The position numbers and the translations under genes were made by a program. 64,000 nucleotides of DNA from Streptomyces griseoviridis (GTDB taxonomy: Bacteria; Actinomycetota; Actinomycetes; Streptomycetales; Streptomycetaceae): assembly GCF_005222485.1 (NCBI RefSeq), contig NZ_CP029078.1, positions 4,275,501 through 4,339,500 on the forward strand, given 5' to 3'. Under the pieces are notes generated by a model, which saw only the letters and a list, made by a program, of their open reading frames with translations, ran no database searches and was not told the origin of the DNA. Shown here one piece after another: positions 49,123 to 57,332 of the stretch. Each line of letters opens with the position of its first letter. Position 1 is the stretch's first letter.

Positions 49123-49327
49123 GGTGTTCTCCTTCGGTTCGGCGACGCCTTCCGCTGCCGCGGCGCCGTTCGCTTTCGACATGGAAAACACTACGGGATA
49201 TTCGAAGCCGGGAAAGCTATTTCACCTTAGACCTGAATAAGACTGGATGTGCATTTCCTCTGAAAATAAAAACTACGTCGCGATCAGGAACCGGACCGGC
49301 GCTCACACAGGTTTTATCCCAGGCATG
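49123..49327 (-). promoter_or_regulatory. AT-rich upstream region of the basic-peptide genes
   Basis: Holds no supported gene. On the minus strand it includes TTTTTATTTTCAGAGG, GTCTTATTCAGGTCTAAG and GGTGAAATAGCTTTCCC, far more AT-rich than the surroundings. A promoter is expected here but no pair of -35/-10 boxes at normal spacing is convincing. Confidence 0.45.
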
Positions 49328-49364
49328 CGAAAGGCGGCCGTGTCGAGGACACGGCCGCCTTTCG
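49328..49364 (-). terminator. Terminator after the 5'-nucleotidase gene
   Basis: A perfect 17-bp stem beginning CGAAAGGCGGCCGTGTC with a GAG loop, 36 bases past the nucleotidase stop. One of the strongest hairpins in the window. Confidence 0.85.
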
Positions 49365-49399
49365 GGACTCGGGAGGTACGTCCGCTGTGCGGGGAAGGG

Positions 49400-51226
49400 C
49401 TACTGGACGATCGTGATCCGGTTCGTCGTCGGCGGGGCCAGCGGTGCGGCGGCCGAGGAGTTCGCGGTCAGGTAGTCGGTCAGCGCCGCCAGGTCGTCGT
49501 CGCCGACCAGCGGGGAGGTGCCCTGCCCGAGGGTGGTGAAGCCGTCGCCGCCGCCCGCGAGGAACGAGTTCGTCGCGACGCGGTAGGTGGCCGCCGGGTC
49601 GACGGCCGCGCCGTTCAGCTTGATCGAGGCGGTGACGACCCGGTCGGCGCCCGACTTCGTCAGGTCCAGGGTGTACGTCAGGCCCGAGGACGGCTGGAGG
49701 ATCTTCGGGGCGCTCGCGTTGGAGCCGCTCACCTGCTCCTTCAGCACCTGGATCAGCTGGGCGCCGGTGAGGCTCTGGAGGTTCACGGTGTTGGCGAACG
49801 GCTGGACGGTGAAGCCCTCGGCGTAGGTGACCACGCCGTCGCCCTCGGCGCCCGAGGCCGCGTAGGTGAGGCCGGCGCGGACACCGCCCGGGTTCATCAG
49901 CGCGACGCTGGTCGCCGGGTCGAGCTTCTTGCCGTACGCGAGCTGCGCGTCCGCGATCAGGTCGCCCATCGGGGACTCGGTGCCGGTGTTCGGCACGTCG
50001 GCGGAGATGTAGCCGACGGCGCGGTTGCCGATCGGGGCCGCGAGGGTGTTCCACTTGCCGATCAGGCTGGTCATGTCGGCCGCCTTGGGGACGGTCCTGG
50101 TGACCACGTGGTTGGCCGACTTCACCGACGTCCTGGCGATGTCACCGGTGCGGCGGTCGTAGGTCAGCGTGGTGTCGGTGTAGAGCCGGCCGAAGGACGC
50201 GGCCGAGGTCACCATGCGCGGCTTGCCCGCCGGGTCCGGGACCGTGCAGACGTACGCGTTGTGCGTGTGGCCGGTGACCAGCGCGTCCACCGAAGGCGAG
50301 ACGTTCTTCGCGATGTCGACGATCGGGCCGGAGATGCCGCTGCCCGCGCCGGTCGCGTCGCAGTCGTAGTTGTAGTTGCCCGAGGCGGGCAGGCCGCCCT
50401 CGTGGATCAGCGCGACGATCGACTTCACGCCCTGCTTCTGGAGCACCTTGGCGTACTTGTTGATCGTCTCGACCTCGTCCTTGAACGTGAGGCCCTTGAC
50501 GCCCTCGGCGGAGACGACGCCCGGGGTGTTCTCCAGGGTCACGCCGATGAAGCCGATCTTGACGTCCTTCTTCTTCCACACCCAGTACGGCGCGAGGACC
50601 GGCTTGCCGGTCTTCTCCTTGAGCACGTTGGCGGCCAGGTAGGGGAAGTCGGCGCCCTTGAACTTCTTGTCCGTGTAGCAGCCGGCGGTGGGGTGGCAGC
50701 CGCCGTTCTGGAGGCGGCCCAGCTCGGCGGCGCCCTCGTCGAACTCGTGGTTGCCGACCGAGGTGACGTCCAGGTCCAGCTTGTTGAGCGCCTCGATGGT
50801 GGGCTCGTCGTGGAAGAGGCCCGAGATCAGCGGGGAGGCGCCGACCATGTCGCCGCCGGCCGCGGTGATCGAGTACGCGTTGCCCTTGCGGGCCTGGCGC
50901 AGGTGGGTGGCGAGGTACTCCACGCCGCCCGCGTCGACCGTCTTGGTGGTGCCGTCGGCCTGGAGTTCGCTCACCCGGCCCGAGGACCCCGACGGCGGCT
51001 CCAGGTTGCCGTGCAGGTCGTTGAACGACAGCAACTGGACGTCCTGGTAGCGGCTCTGCTGGCTGTGCCCGTGGCCGTGACCCGGCTTGTTGTCGTGCGC
51101 GTCCGCGGGCATCGCGGCGGCCAGCGCGCCGGCCGTGGCGAGCCCCGCCGAGGCCGCCAGGACGCGGAGCGAGCGCCGTCTGAGCCGCTGCCGGCGCGGC
51201 TGGGAGGAGGTGGAGTTGGCAGGCAT
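49400..51226 (-). CDS. Secreted 5'-nucleotidase / UDP-sugar diphosphatase family
   Basis: A 608-residue exported enzyme. Signal peptide with Arg-rich n-region (RRQRLRRRSLRVLAASAGLA) and cleavage near MPADA-HD. The metallophosphatase domain has the metal ligands in LLSFNDLHGNLEPP, GGDMVGASPLI, VGNHEFDEGAAEL, IHEGG and VTGHTHNAYV. The C-terminal 5'-nucleotidase domain has MNPGGVRAGLTY and TNSFLAGGGDGFTTLGQG. It would release phosphate and nucleosides from external nucleotides. A His-rich stretch (NKPGHGHGHSQQ) follows the signal. No PHO-box-like repeat was recognised upstream. Confidence 0.93.
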   Translation of the reverse strand: MPANSTSSQPRRQRLRRRSLRVLAASAGLATAGALAAAMPADAHDNKPGHGHGHSQQSRYQDVQLLSFNDLHGNLEPPSGSSGRVSELQADGTTKTVDAGGVEYLATHLRQARKGNAYSITAAGGDMVGASPLISGLFHDEPTIEALNKLDLDVTSVGNHEFDEGAAELGRLQNGGCHPTAGCYTDKKFKGADFPYLAANVLKEKTGKPVLAPYWVWKKKDVKIGFIGVTLENTPGVVSAEGVKGLTFKDEVETINKYAKVLQKQGVKSIVALIHEGGLPASGNYNYDCDATGAGSGISGPIVDIAKNVSPSVDALVTGHTHNAYVCTVPDPAGKPRMVTSAASFGRLYTDTTLTYDRRTGDIARTSVKSANHVVTRTVPKAADMTSLIGKWNTLAAPIGNRAVGYISADVPNTGTESPMGDLIADAQLAYGKKLDPATSVALMNPGGVRAGLTYAASGAEGDGVVTYAEGFTVQPFANTVNLQSLTGAQLIQVLKEQVSGSNASAPKILQPSSGLTYTLDLTKSGADRVVTASIKLNGAAVDPAATYRVATNSFLAGGGDGFTTLGQGTSPLVGDDDLAALTDYLTANSSAAAPLAPPTTNRITIVQ

Positions 51227-51395
51227 GCGCCCCCCTGTGTGTCTGCTGAGATGAGTGGGCCCCGTGCGGCGCAGCCTAGGGTCAACGCGCGTAGCGCGAC
51301 AGGGGGTTCCGGGTTACATCCTGGTTTCCCTTTGTCTTTTCCTTTGCTGCCGCTTTGCCGCCTCCTGCGGGCGCCGTCGCCGTACCCTCGTACGC

Positions 51396-52322
51396 ATGAC
51401 CAGCGACGACACCGCACGGACCGCCCCGGCCCGCTCCATCGAGACCCGTACCGCGCTCACCCCTGACCAGACCGAGGCCGTCCTCGCCCTGCTCGCCGAG
51501 GCGGCCCGTGAGGACGGCCAGCACGCGGTGTCCGAACAGGGCAGGCTGCATGTGCGCGGCGGCGCCCGGGACGGCATCGCGCATCTGCTGCTGACCGTCG
51601 ACGGCGAACTCGCGGGCTACGCCCAGCTGGAGGACACCGACCCGGTGGAGGCGCCGGCCGCCGAACTCGTCGTCCGCCCGGCCAGGCGCGGGCACGGGCA
51701 CGGGCGGGCGCTGGGGGTGGCGCTGCTGGCCGCGTCCGGGAAGCGGCTGCGGGTGTGGGCGCACGGCGGTCACCCGGCCGCCCGCCACCTCGCGCAGGTC
51801 CTCGGCCTCACCCTGTTCCGCGAACTGCGGCAGATGCGGCGGCCGTTGACCGATCTCGAACTACCCGACCCGGTGCTGCCCGACGGTGTCTCGGTCCGGC
51901 CGTTCGTGCCGGGCCGGGACGACGCGGCGTGGCTCGCGGTGAACGCGGCGGCCTTCGCCCACCACCCCGAGCAGGGCTCCCTCACCCAGCGCGACCTCGA
52001 CGACCGGGTGGCCCAGCCGTGGTTCGACCCGGCCGGGTTCTTCCTCGCCTTCCGCGGCGGGGAACTCGTCGGTTTCCACTGGACGAAGGTGCACGCGGAC
52101 GACGGCCTCGGCGAGGTGTACGTGCTGGGGGTGCGCCCGGGGCAGCAGGGCGGCGGCCTCGGCAAGGCCCTCACCACGATCGGCCTGCGCCACCTCGCCG
52201 CGTCCGGCCTGCCGACGGCGATGCTGTACGTGGACGCCGACAACAAGGCCGCGGTCGCGGTCTACGAGCGGCTCGGGTTCACGACGTACGAGACGGACCT
52301 GATGTACCGCTCGGAATCCTGA
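51396..52322 (+). CDS. mshD: Mycothiol synthase
   Basis: A 308-residue double-GNAT protein. The C-terminal active GNAT has LGEVYVLGVRPGQQGGGLGK, ALTTIGLRHLAASGLPTAML and YVDADNKAAVAVYERLGFTT, diagnostic of MshD, which acetylates Cys-GlcN-Ins to complete mycothiol. The N-terminal GNAT half (AELVVRPARRGHGHGRALGV) is the non-catalytic lobe. Its last 44 bases overlap the 3' end of the permease gene on the other strand. Confidence 0.92.
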   Translation: MTSDDTARTAPARSIETRTALTPDQTEAVLALLAEAAREDGQHAVSEQGRLHVRGGARDGIAHLLLTVDGELAGYAQLEDTDPVEAPAAELVVRPARRGHGHGRALGVALLAASGKRLRVWAHGGHPAARHLAQVLGLTLFRELRQMRRPLTDLELPDPVLPDGVSVRPFVPGRDDAAWLAVNAAAFAHHPEQGSLTQRDLDDRVAQPWFDPAGFFLAFRGGELVGFHWTKVHADDGLGEVYVLGVRPGQQGGGLGKALTTIGLRHLAASGLPTAMLYVDADNKAAVAVYERLGFTTYETDLMYRSES

Positions 52323-53034
52323 GCCGGGCGCCGGGCTCGCGCAGGGCCACCGCCGCCGCCAGCGCCGCCGCCACCAGCAGCGCCGCCCACCGGTCGTGGG
52401 CGGCGGCCCAGTCGTCGTCGCCCGGTGTCACGAGCAGCGACGCGCGCTCCGGCAGGAACAGCGGGGTGAGCACGGCCGCCAGCAGCACGGCCGCGGCCAC
52501 CTGCCGTCCCGGCTCGGCGGCCTGGCTCAGCCGCGTCGCCGTCACGGCCGCCGCGACGGCCAGCACGCAGGTCGCCGCCGCCTCCACGGTGATCGCACCG
52601 GCCGGAGGGCGGGTGCGGGCGGGCATGGCCAGCAGGGTCACCGTCCACCACAGGGCGGTCGGCACGGCGGCGAGGGCGATCCGCAGGGTGGTGCGCAGCG
52701 CCCGGCCGGTGGGGACGGTGGCCGTGGTGTGGCGGGCCGGGTCGTCCAGCAGGAAGGCCAGGCCGAGCGCGTAGAGCAGGACGGCGGTCCGCAGCAGGTT
52801 GACGGCGAGCCAGGGGCTCGGTGGCGCGTCGGCCAGCCGGGGGCCGCCGGTCAGCAGCGGCCCGAGCGCGGCGGTCACCGCCAGCGTCCGCCAGGGCAGG
52901 GCGCGCAGGACGGGCGGGGCGAGCGCGGTGAGCAGCGCGGCCCTGGACGGCGCGGCCGCCCGCGCCGCCGCGCGCCGCGCCTCCCCCTCGGTCGCCGGCC
53001 GGCGCCTCGTGCCGTCGGAGGTGGGGCCGCTCAC
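52279..53034 (-). CDS. Membrane protein, last gene of sigma/ABC operon
   Basis: A 251-residue protein with about six hydrophobic segments (LRTAVLLYALGLAFLLDD, RIALAAVPTALWWTVTLLAM, AAATCVLAVAAAVTATRL, AAAVLLAAVLTPLFL, ALLVAAALAAAVAL). GTG start overlaps the upstream stop (GTGA). Probably a second, smaller permease subunit of the ABC system upstream. Converges on mshD with 44 bases of antisense 3' overlap. No family recognised. Confidence 0.78.
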   Translation of the reverse strand: MSGPTSDGTRRRPATEGEARRAAARAAAPSRAALLTALAPPVLRALPWRTLAVTAALGPLLTGGPRLADAPPSPWLAVNLLRTAVLLYALGLAFLLDDPARHTTATVPTGRALRTTLRIALAAVPTALWWTVTLLAMPARTRPPAGAITVEAAATCVLAVAAAVTATRLSQAAEPGRQVAAAVLLAAVLTPLFLPERASLLVTPGDDDWAAAHDRWAALLVAAALAAAVALREPGARLRIPSGTSGPSRTS

Positions 53035-54557
53035 ACGTCGCACCTGTCGTCCCCCTTCGGGGTCGGCATGCCCAGCAGGCTCGCGGCCTGCGCCGCGGTC
53101 ACCTTGGCGGTCGTCAGTTCCGTCCAGTGGGCCTTGACCTTGGCGGCGACCTCGGCGCGCGGCCGGTCCAGGAGGGCGCGAACGACCTCGGTCTGGGCCT
53201 CTGTCATGGAGTGGGGCTCGGTCTGGGAGAGGACGATCGCGGAGCCGGTGGCGCTGTCGTCGAGGCGGACGTCGCGCAGCGCCTGGACGGGGTCGGGCAG
53301 CCCTGACAGGGCCAGCCACATCACCGTCACCGCGCGGCCGTCGCAGATCCGGCCCGCCTTCGCCTCGTCGCCCGCGACCAGCACCCCGGCGACGTCGGCC
53401 GCGAACTCGGGGACCCGGTTGCCGCCCCATTCGGTGCCGACGGTGACCTGGTGGGGCGCGGTGAGGGAGGGGAGGTAGGGGTCGGAGCCGAGGCCGTAGC
53501 GGGCTTCGACGCGCTGGCGCACCAGCAGGGGCCGGTCGTGGGCGGTGCCGCCCGCCACCGCGCGGACCTGGTCGGCGACCGCAGCCCAGCGCCCGGTGCG
53601 GGACGTCCACTCGGGGAAGGCGCAGTACGTCACGCCCGAGCGGCGCGCACAGCTCTGCTCCTTCTCGGGAGTGAGGGTGGCCCGCTCGCGGGCGGCGACG
53701 ACGTCCGCGGGGACGGCGCCGGTCTGGATCGTCCCGCCGGTCACCGCGAGCGCCGCCGCGACGGCGAGGGCGCCCAGGGTGACCGGGCGGCGGCCGCCCG
53801 CCCGGACCACGGCGAGCAGCGCCAGGGTGAGGGCGAGCGCGGCGAGGTAGAGGGCGTGCCAGGCGGCGGGCCTGGCCAGCAGGTCGGAGGGGAGGGTCAG
53901 GGGGCCCGACTCGGTGACGACGGGGGCGAGCCAGCGGGTGTCGGGGGTGCCGTCGCCGTCCGGCATCGCCCCGCCGACGAACACCAGGAAGAGCAGCACG
54001 ACGGCGACGGGCGCGGCGACCGCCGAGGGCAGCAGCCGGGCCAGCAGCACGCCGAGCGTGCCGAACAGCAGCACCGTCAGCGGTCCGGTCAGGAGTTCGG
54101 CGGGCGAGCCGTGGCCGACGGCGTCGGGCCGCAGCGCCTCGTACCCGAAGTGGGCGAGCACCCCGAGCGCGGTGACCAGGGTGACCGGCAGCAGGGACAG
54201 CGCGTGGGCGGCGGTCCTGGCGCCTGGGCCGAGGGCCAGGACCGCGAAGTGGCGTTCGGTGTCGCGGTGGCGGGAGCGCAGGACGGCGCGGTTGACGGCG
54301 AGCAGCACGGCGAGGGCGAGGAGGAGCGGGGCGTCCTGGGTGGCGCGGTCGGCGTCCTGGAGCGCCGGGTGGCCGTCCTGGAAGGCGGGGGTGTGCCACA
54401 CCGTCCAGGCGGTGCAGGCGGCGAGGGCGACGAGGACGGGGACGCTCAGCAGCAGCCTGCGGCCTTCGACGAGGGCGAGGGCGAGGACGGCGGAGGCGGT
54501 GCGGGCGGGGCCCGCGGGTGCGGCGGCCGGGGCCGGCGTCAGGAGGGTGGTCGTCAT
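53031..54557 (-). CDS. ABC-2 type permease
   Basis: A 508-residue membrane protein: hydrophobic segments LLLSVPVLVALAACTAWTVW, LLLALAVLLAVNRAVLR, LSLLPVTLVTALGVLAHF, VLLFGTLGVLLARLLPSAVA and LYLAALALTLALLAVVRAGG, then a ~220-residue extracytoplasmic part with paired cysteines (EQSCARRSGVTYCAF) and a helical C-terminus. Partner of the ATPase upstream with ATGA overlap. Large soluble domain suggests substrate sensing or peptide/antibiotic handling at the surface; direction of transport unknown. Confidence 0.82.
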   Translation of the reverse strand: MTTTLLTPAPAAAPAGPARTASAVLALALVEGRRLLLSVPVLVALAACTAWTVWHTPAFQDGHPALQDADRATQDAPLLLALAVLLAVNRAVLRSRHRDTERHFAVLALGPGARTAAHALSLLPVTLVTALGVLAHFGYEALRPDAVGHGSPAELLTGPLTVLLFGTLGVLLARLLPSAVAAPVAVVLLFLVFVGGAMPDGDGTPDTRWLAPVVTESGPLTLPSDLLARPAAWHALYLAALALTLALLAVVRAGGRRPVTLGALAVAAALAVTGGTIQTGAVPADVVAARERATLTPEKEQSCARRSGVTYCAFPEWTSRTGRWAAVADQVRAVAGGTAHDRPLLVRQRVEARYGLGSDPYLPSLTAPHQVTVGTEWGGNRVPEFAADVAGVLVAGDEAKAGRICDGRAVTVMWLALSGLPDPVQALRDVRLDDSATGSAIVLSQTEPHSMTEAQTEVVRALLDRPRAEVAAKVKAHWTELTTAKVTAAQAASLLGMPTPKGDDRCDV

Positions 54558-55417
54558 GCCGTCACCGCCGTGTCGGTGTCGTCGAGGGTGAGCAGGTAGC
54601 CGTCCTCCAGGGTGGGCGGCAGGAGTTCGGCGCCGGGTGGCGGGTCGCCGACGTTGCGGAAGGTGCCGGTGCCGGTGCGCCAGCCGGCGTGCGCGCCCGG
54701 GTCGCGTTCGGCGCTGCTCCAGACGCGTCCGGCGGCGCGGTCGGTGAGTTCGGCGGGGGTGCCGTCGAAGCGGATCCGGCCGGCGGCCATGACCAGCACG
54801 CGGTGGCAGAGCATCGCGACGTCCTCGGTCTGGTGGGTGGAGAGCAGGACGGTGCGGCCCTCGCCCGCCTGGGCGATCAACTCCCGGAAGCGCATGCGCT
54901 GTTCGGGGTCGAGGCCGACGGTGGGTTCGTCCAGGACGACGAAGCCGGGGTCGCCGACCAGGGCGGCGGCGAGCGCGACGCGCTGCCGCATGCCGCCCGA
55001 CAGCTTCTTGATGCGCTTGCCGCGCACGTCCGCGAGGCCGACCTCGCCGAGCACCCGGCTCACCTCGCGGTGGCGGGTGCCGCGGTCGGTCAGCTCCTTG
55101 AGGATCGCCACGTAGTCGACGAACGCGAAGGCGGTGAAGTCGGGGTGGAAGCCGGGTGTCTGCGGCAGGTAGCCGAGCGCGCGCCGCACCCGCCGGCGGC
55201 CCGCCGCGTCGGCGGGGTCGTGGCCGAGGACGGTGAAGGTGCCGCGGTCGGCGGGCACGGCGGTGGCCAGCACCCGCAACAGGGTCGTCTTTCCCGCGCC
55301 GTTGGGGCCGAGCAGCCCGGTGACGCCGGCGGTCAGCCGCAGCGACACGTCGTCGAGGGCGCGGGTGGCGCCGTAGCTCAGGCTCAGCCCGGTGGCGGAG
55401 ACGGTGGGTGTCGTCAT
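54554..55417 (-). CDS. ABC transporter ATP-binding protein
   Basis: A 287-residue ATPase of the ABC-2/CcmA type: Walker A GLLGPNGAGKTTLLRVL, Q-loop LGYLPQTPGFHPDF, signature KLSGGMRQRVALAAALV, Walker B FVVLDEPTVGLDPEQ and H-loop VLLSTHQTEDVAMLC. ~60-residue C-terminal extension. Overlaps the permease start (ATGA). Third gene of the ECF sigma operon. Confidence 0.92.
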   Translation of the reverse strand: MTTPTVSATGLSLSYGATRALDDVSLRLTAGVTGLLGPNGAGKTTLLRVLATAVPADRGTFTVLGHDPADAAGRRRVRRALGYLPQTPGFHPDFTAFAFVDYVAILKELTDRGTRHREVSRVLGEVGLADVRGKRIKKLSGGMRQRVALAAALVGDPGFVVLDEPTVGLDPEQRMRFRELIAQAGEGRTVLLSTHQTEDVAMLCHRVLVMAAGRIRFDGTPAELTDRAAGRVWSSAERDPGAHAGWRTGTGTFRNVGDPPPGAELLPPTLEDGYLLTLDDTDTAVTA

Positions 55418-55449
55418 ACGGCACTCCTGGTCGATGTGGGTTGCGAGGG

Positions 55450-56283
55450 TCACGCGGAGGTGCCCTGGAGGCGGTCGAAGCGGTCTCTGGCGAGGTACAG
55501 CAGCCCGCAGGCGAGGGCGGCGACGGCCGCCGCGACGCCCTGCCCGGCCGCGCTGAACGGCGCGAGGACGGCGCCCTGCCCGGCCTGGCCCTGCGCCACG
55601 GCCAGCACCGCGAGCCAGCCGCCGCCGGTGACGGCGGGCGCGAGGAGGGGGCCGAGCCTGCTGCTGAGGGCGAGGGTGGTGGCGGTGAGGGCGAGGGCGG
55701 GCAGCAGCCAGGCCAGCGCGACGAGACCGAACTCGGGCAGCGCGAGGGTGGCCAGCAGGTCGAGGCCGAGCGCGGTGGTCAGGACGGCGACCGTGCGGAT
55801 CATCAGCAGCCGGAACCCGTGCGTCGGGGAGACCACCGCCATCTCGTACGTCGGGTCGAGGGCGGGCCCGTAGGAGAGGGCGACGCCGGCCAGCGGCAGC
55901 AGCGGGGCGAGGGCGAGGAAGAAGGTGGGCTGGGCGCCGGTGCGCACGGTGTGGCTCGCCAGGACCGTCGTCAGCAGGACGCCGACGACCGCGCCGAGCC
56001 AGGAGAGGCGCAGCACCGGGGTGGCCGTCAGCAGCCGCGCGATGTGGTCGGCGACGCCGAGGCGGACCAGCAGCGATTCGAACAGGCCGCGCCCGGGGGC
56101 GTCGAGTTCGGCGTCGAGGCGGGCCCAGCCGGTGTCGAGGGCGGCCGGGTCGGTGAGGGCCGCGAGGCGTTCCCGGCAGGGCGCGCAGGCGGTGAGGTGG
56201 GTGTCGGCGGACCACAGGGCGGGGGACGCGAGTGCGCCGCGTCCGTAGGCCCGCAGGTCCTCGTCGTCGACGTGCCAGGTCAT
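55450..56283 (-). CDS. Membrane anti-sigma factor with zinc finger (zf-HC2 type)
   Basis: A 277-residue protein. The N-terminal anti-sigma zinc motif is DTHLTACAPCRERLAAL (HxxxCxxC), followed by six hydrophobic helices (WLGAVVGVLLTTVLASHTV, LALAPLLPLAGVALSYG, TVAVLTTALGLDLLATLAL, LLPALALTATTLALS and others). ATG overlaps the stop of the sigma gene (ATGA). It should hold the ECF sigma factor at the membrane until a signal arrives. Confidence 0.87.
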   Translation of the reverse strand: MTWHVDDEDLRAYGRGALASPALWSADTHLTACAPCRERLAALTDPAALDTGWARLDAELDAPGRGLFESLLVRLGVADHIARLLTATPVLRLSWLGAVVGVLLTTVLASHTVRTGAQPTFFLALAPLLPLAGVALSYGPALDPTYEMAVVSPTHGFRLLMIRTVAVLTTALGLDLLATLALPEFGLVALAWLLPALALTATTLALSSRLGPLLAPAVTGGGWLAVLAVAQGQAGQGAVLAPFSAAGQGVAAAVAALACGLLYLARDRFDRLQGTSA

Positions 56284-56834
56284 GCGAGTGCCTCCCGCAG
56301 TTGCTTGCGGGCCCGCATCGCCCGCGTCTTGACCGTGCCCGGCGGGATGCCGAGCAGGACGGCCGCCTCACGGGTGGTCAGCCCGTCGACGACGGTGGCC
56401 TGGAGGACCGCCCGCAGTTCGGGCGAGAGCCGGACCAGGGCGCCCGCGAGGTCCCCGTGCTCGACCCCCGCAAGCACGCGTTCCTCGGCGGACGCCTCGT
56501 CCCGGTGGCGGAGCCTGGCCAGCGTCTGGCGCAGCCGGCCGCGGGCGCCGTCGCCGCGCAGGGTGTCGACGAGCCGCCGCGAGCCGATCCGCCAGAGCCA
56601 TCCGGCGGCGTCCCCCGTGGTGCTCCTGTCCTGCTGGTAGCGGGCCTTGCCGCGCCAGATGGCCAGGAAGGTCTCCTGGACGACGTCGTCGACGACCGAC
56701 GGGTCGGCGCAGCGGCCGCGCAGCCGCGCGGTCAGCCACGGCGCGTACCGCCGGTACAGCTCCTCGAAGGCGTGCCGGTCGCTGTCGGCGGCGATGGCCC
56801 GCAGCAGCTCCCCGTCACTTCTCGTTGCGCTCAC
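56280..56834 (-). CDS. ECF-family RNA polymerase sigma factor
   Basis: A 184-residue ECF sigma: region 2 (AFEELYRRYAPWLTARLRGR, DVVQETFLAIWRGKARY, AAGWLWRIGSRRLVDTLRG) and region 4 (LSPELRAVLQATVVDGLTTR, EAAVLLGIPPGTVKTRAMRA). Heads a five-gene operon: sigma, anti-sigma, ABC ATPase and two permeases, with start/stop overlaps throughout except before the ATPase (32 bases). The promoter is expected in the 111 bases before a divergent GntR operon. Confidence 0.9.
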   Translation of the reverse strand: MSATRSDGELLRAIAADSDRHAFEELYRRYAPWLTARLRGRCADPSVVDDVVQETFLAIWRGKARYQQDRSTTGDAAGWLWRIGSRRLVDTLRGDGARGRLRQTLARLRHRDEASAEERVLAGVEHGDLAGALVRLSPELRAVLQATVVDGLTTREAAVLLGIPPGTVKTRAMRARKQLREALA

Positions 56835-56898
56835 ATCTCCTCATCGCGCGGGCCGGCGCGACCGGTTCGCGGTTTCGGGTTTGACTTTCCCGGCACCC

Positions 56899-56938
56899 TT
56901 GCACCACCCTTTCACTACTCAATTAGTGAAAGGGTGGT
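56899..56938 (+). promoter_or_regulatory. Operator/promoter of the YtrA-like GntR operon
   Basis: ACCACCCTTTCACTA, six bases, then the exact reverse complement form a 36-bp perfect dyad (56903-56938), seven bases before the start ATG. TTGCAC (56899-56904) and ATTAGT (56922-56927), spaced 17, are possible -35/-10 boxes inside it. A self-binding site for the GntR regulator is likely. Confidence 0.75.
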
Positions 56939-56945
56939 TGAACGG

Positions 56946-57332
56946 ATGGTCGAGTACCGCATCGACCGGCGCTCCGGCGTCGCCACCTACCTCCAGATCG
57001 TCCAGCAGACCAGACAGGCGCTGCGCCTCGGACTCCTGGTCCCCGGCGACAGACTGCCCACCGCCCGCGAGGTCGTCGAGGCGACCGCCATCAACCCAAA
57101 CACGGTGCTGAAGGCCTACCGCGAACTCGAACGCGAAGGACTCGTCGAGGCCCGCCGCGGCCTCGGCACCTTCGTGCGCCGCGCGCTGGCCACCACCCCC
57201 GCCGACTCCCCGCTCCGCACCGACCTCGACGCCTGGGCGGCCCGCGCCCGGGAGGCCGGGCTCGGCCGGGAGGACGTGGCCGCCCTCTTCACCGCCGTAC
57301 TCGACGAACACTTCCAGGGAGACCCCTCATGA
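56946..57332 (+). CDS. GntR-family regulator, YtrA type
   Basis: A 128-residue regulator with only the winged helix (GVATYLQIVQQTRQALRLGL, VPGDRLPTAREVVEATAINP, NTVLKAYRELEREGLVEARR) and a short C-terminal dimerisation helix pair. This is the YtrA subfamily, which represses ABC transporter operons. Stop overlaps the ATPase start (ATGA). A long perfect dyad sits in front of it. Confidence 0.9.
   Translation: MVEYRIDRRSGVATYLQIVQQTRQALRLGLLVPGDRLPTAREVVEATAINPNTVLKAYRELEREGLVEARRGLGTFVRRALATTPADSPLRTDLDAWAARAREAGLGREDVAALFTAVLDEHFQGDPS

Noticed and set aside
49123..49191. Upstream ATG at 49191 extending basic peptide copy 1
   Set aside because: Copy 2 lacks the extension, and a strong ribosome site directly precedes the MSFHK start.
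49247..51466. A 739-codon plus-strand frame over the 5'-nucleotidase
   Set aside because: Antisense shadow; no start context and no domain, while the minus strand carries a complete secreted enzyme.
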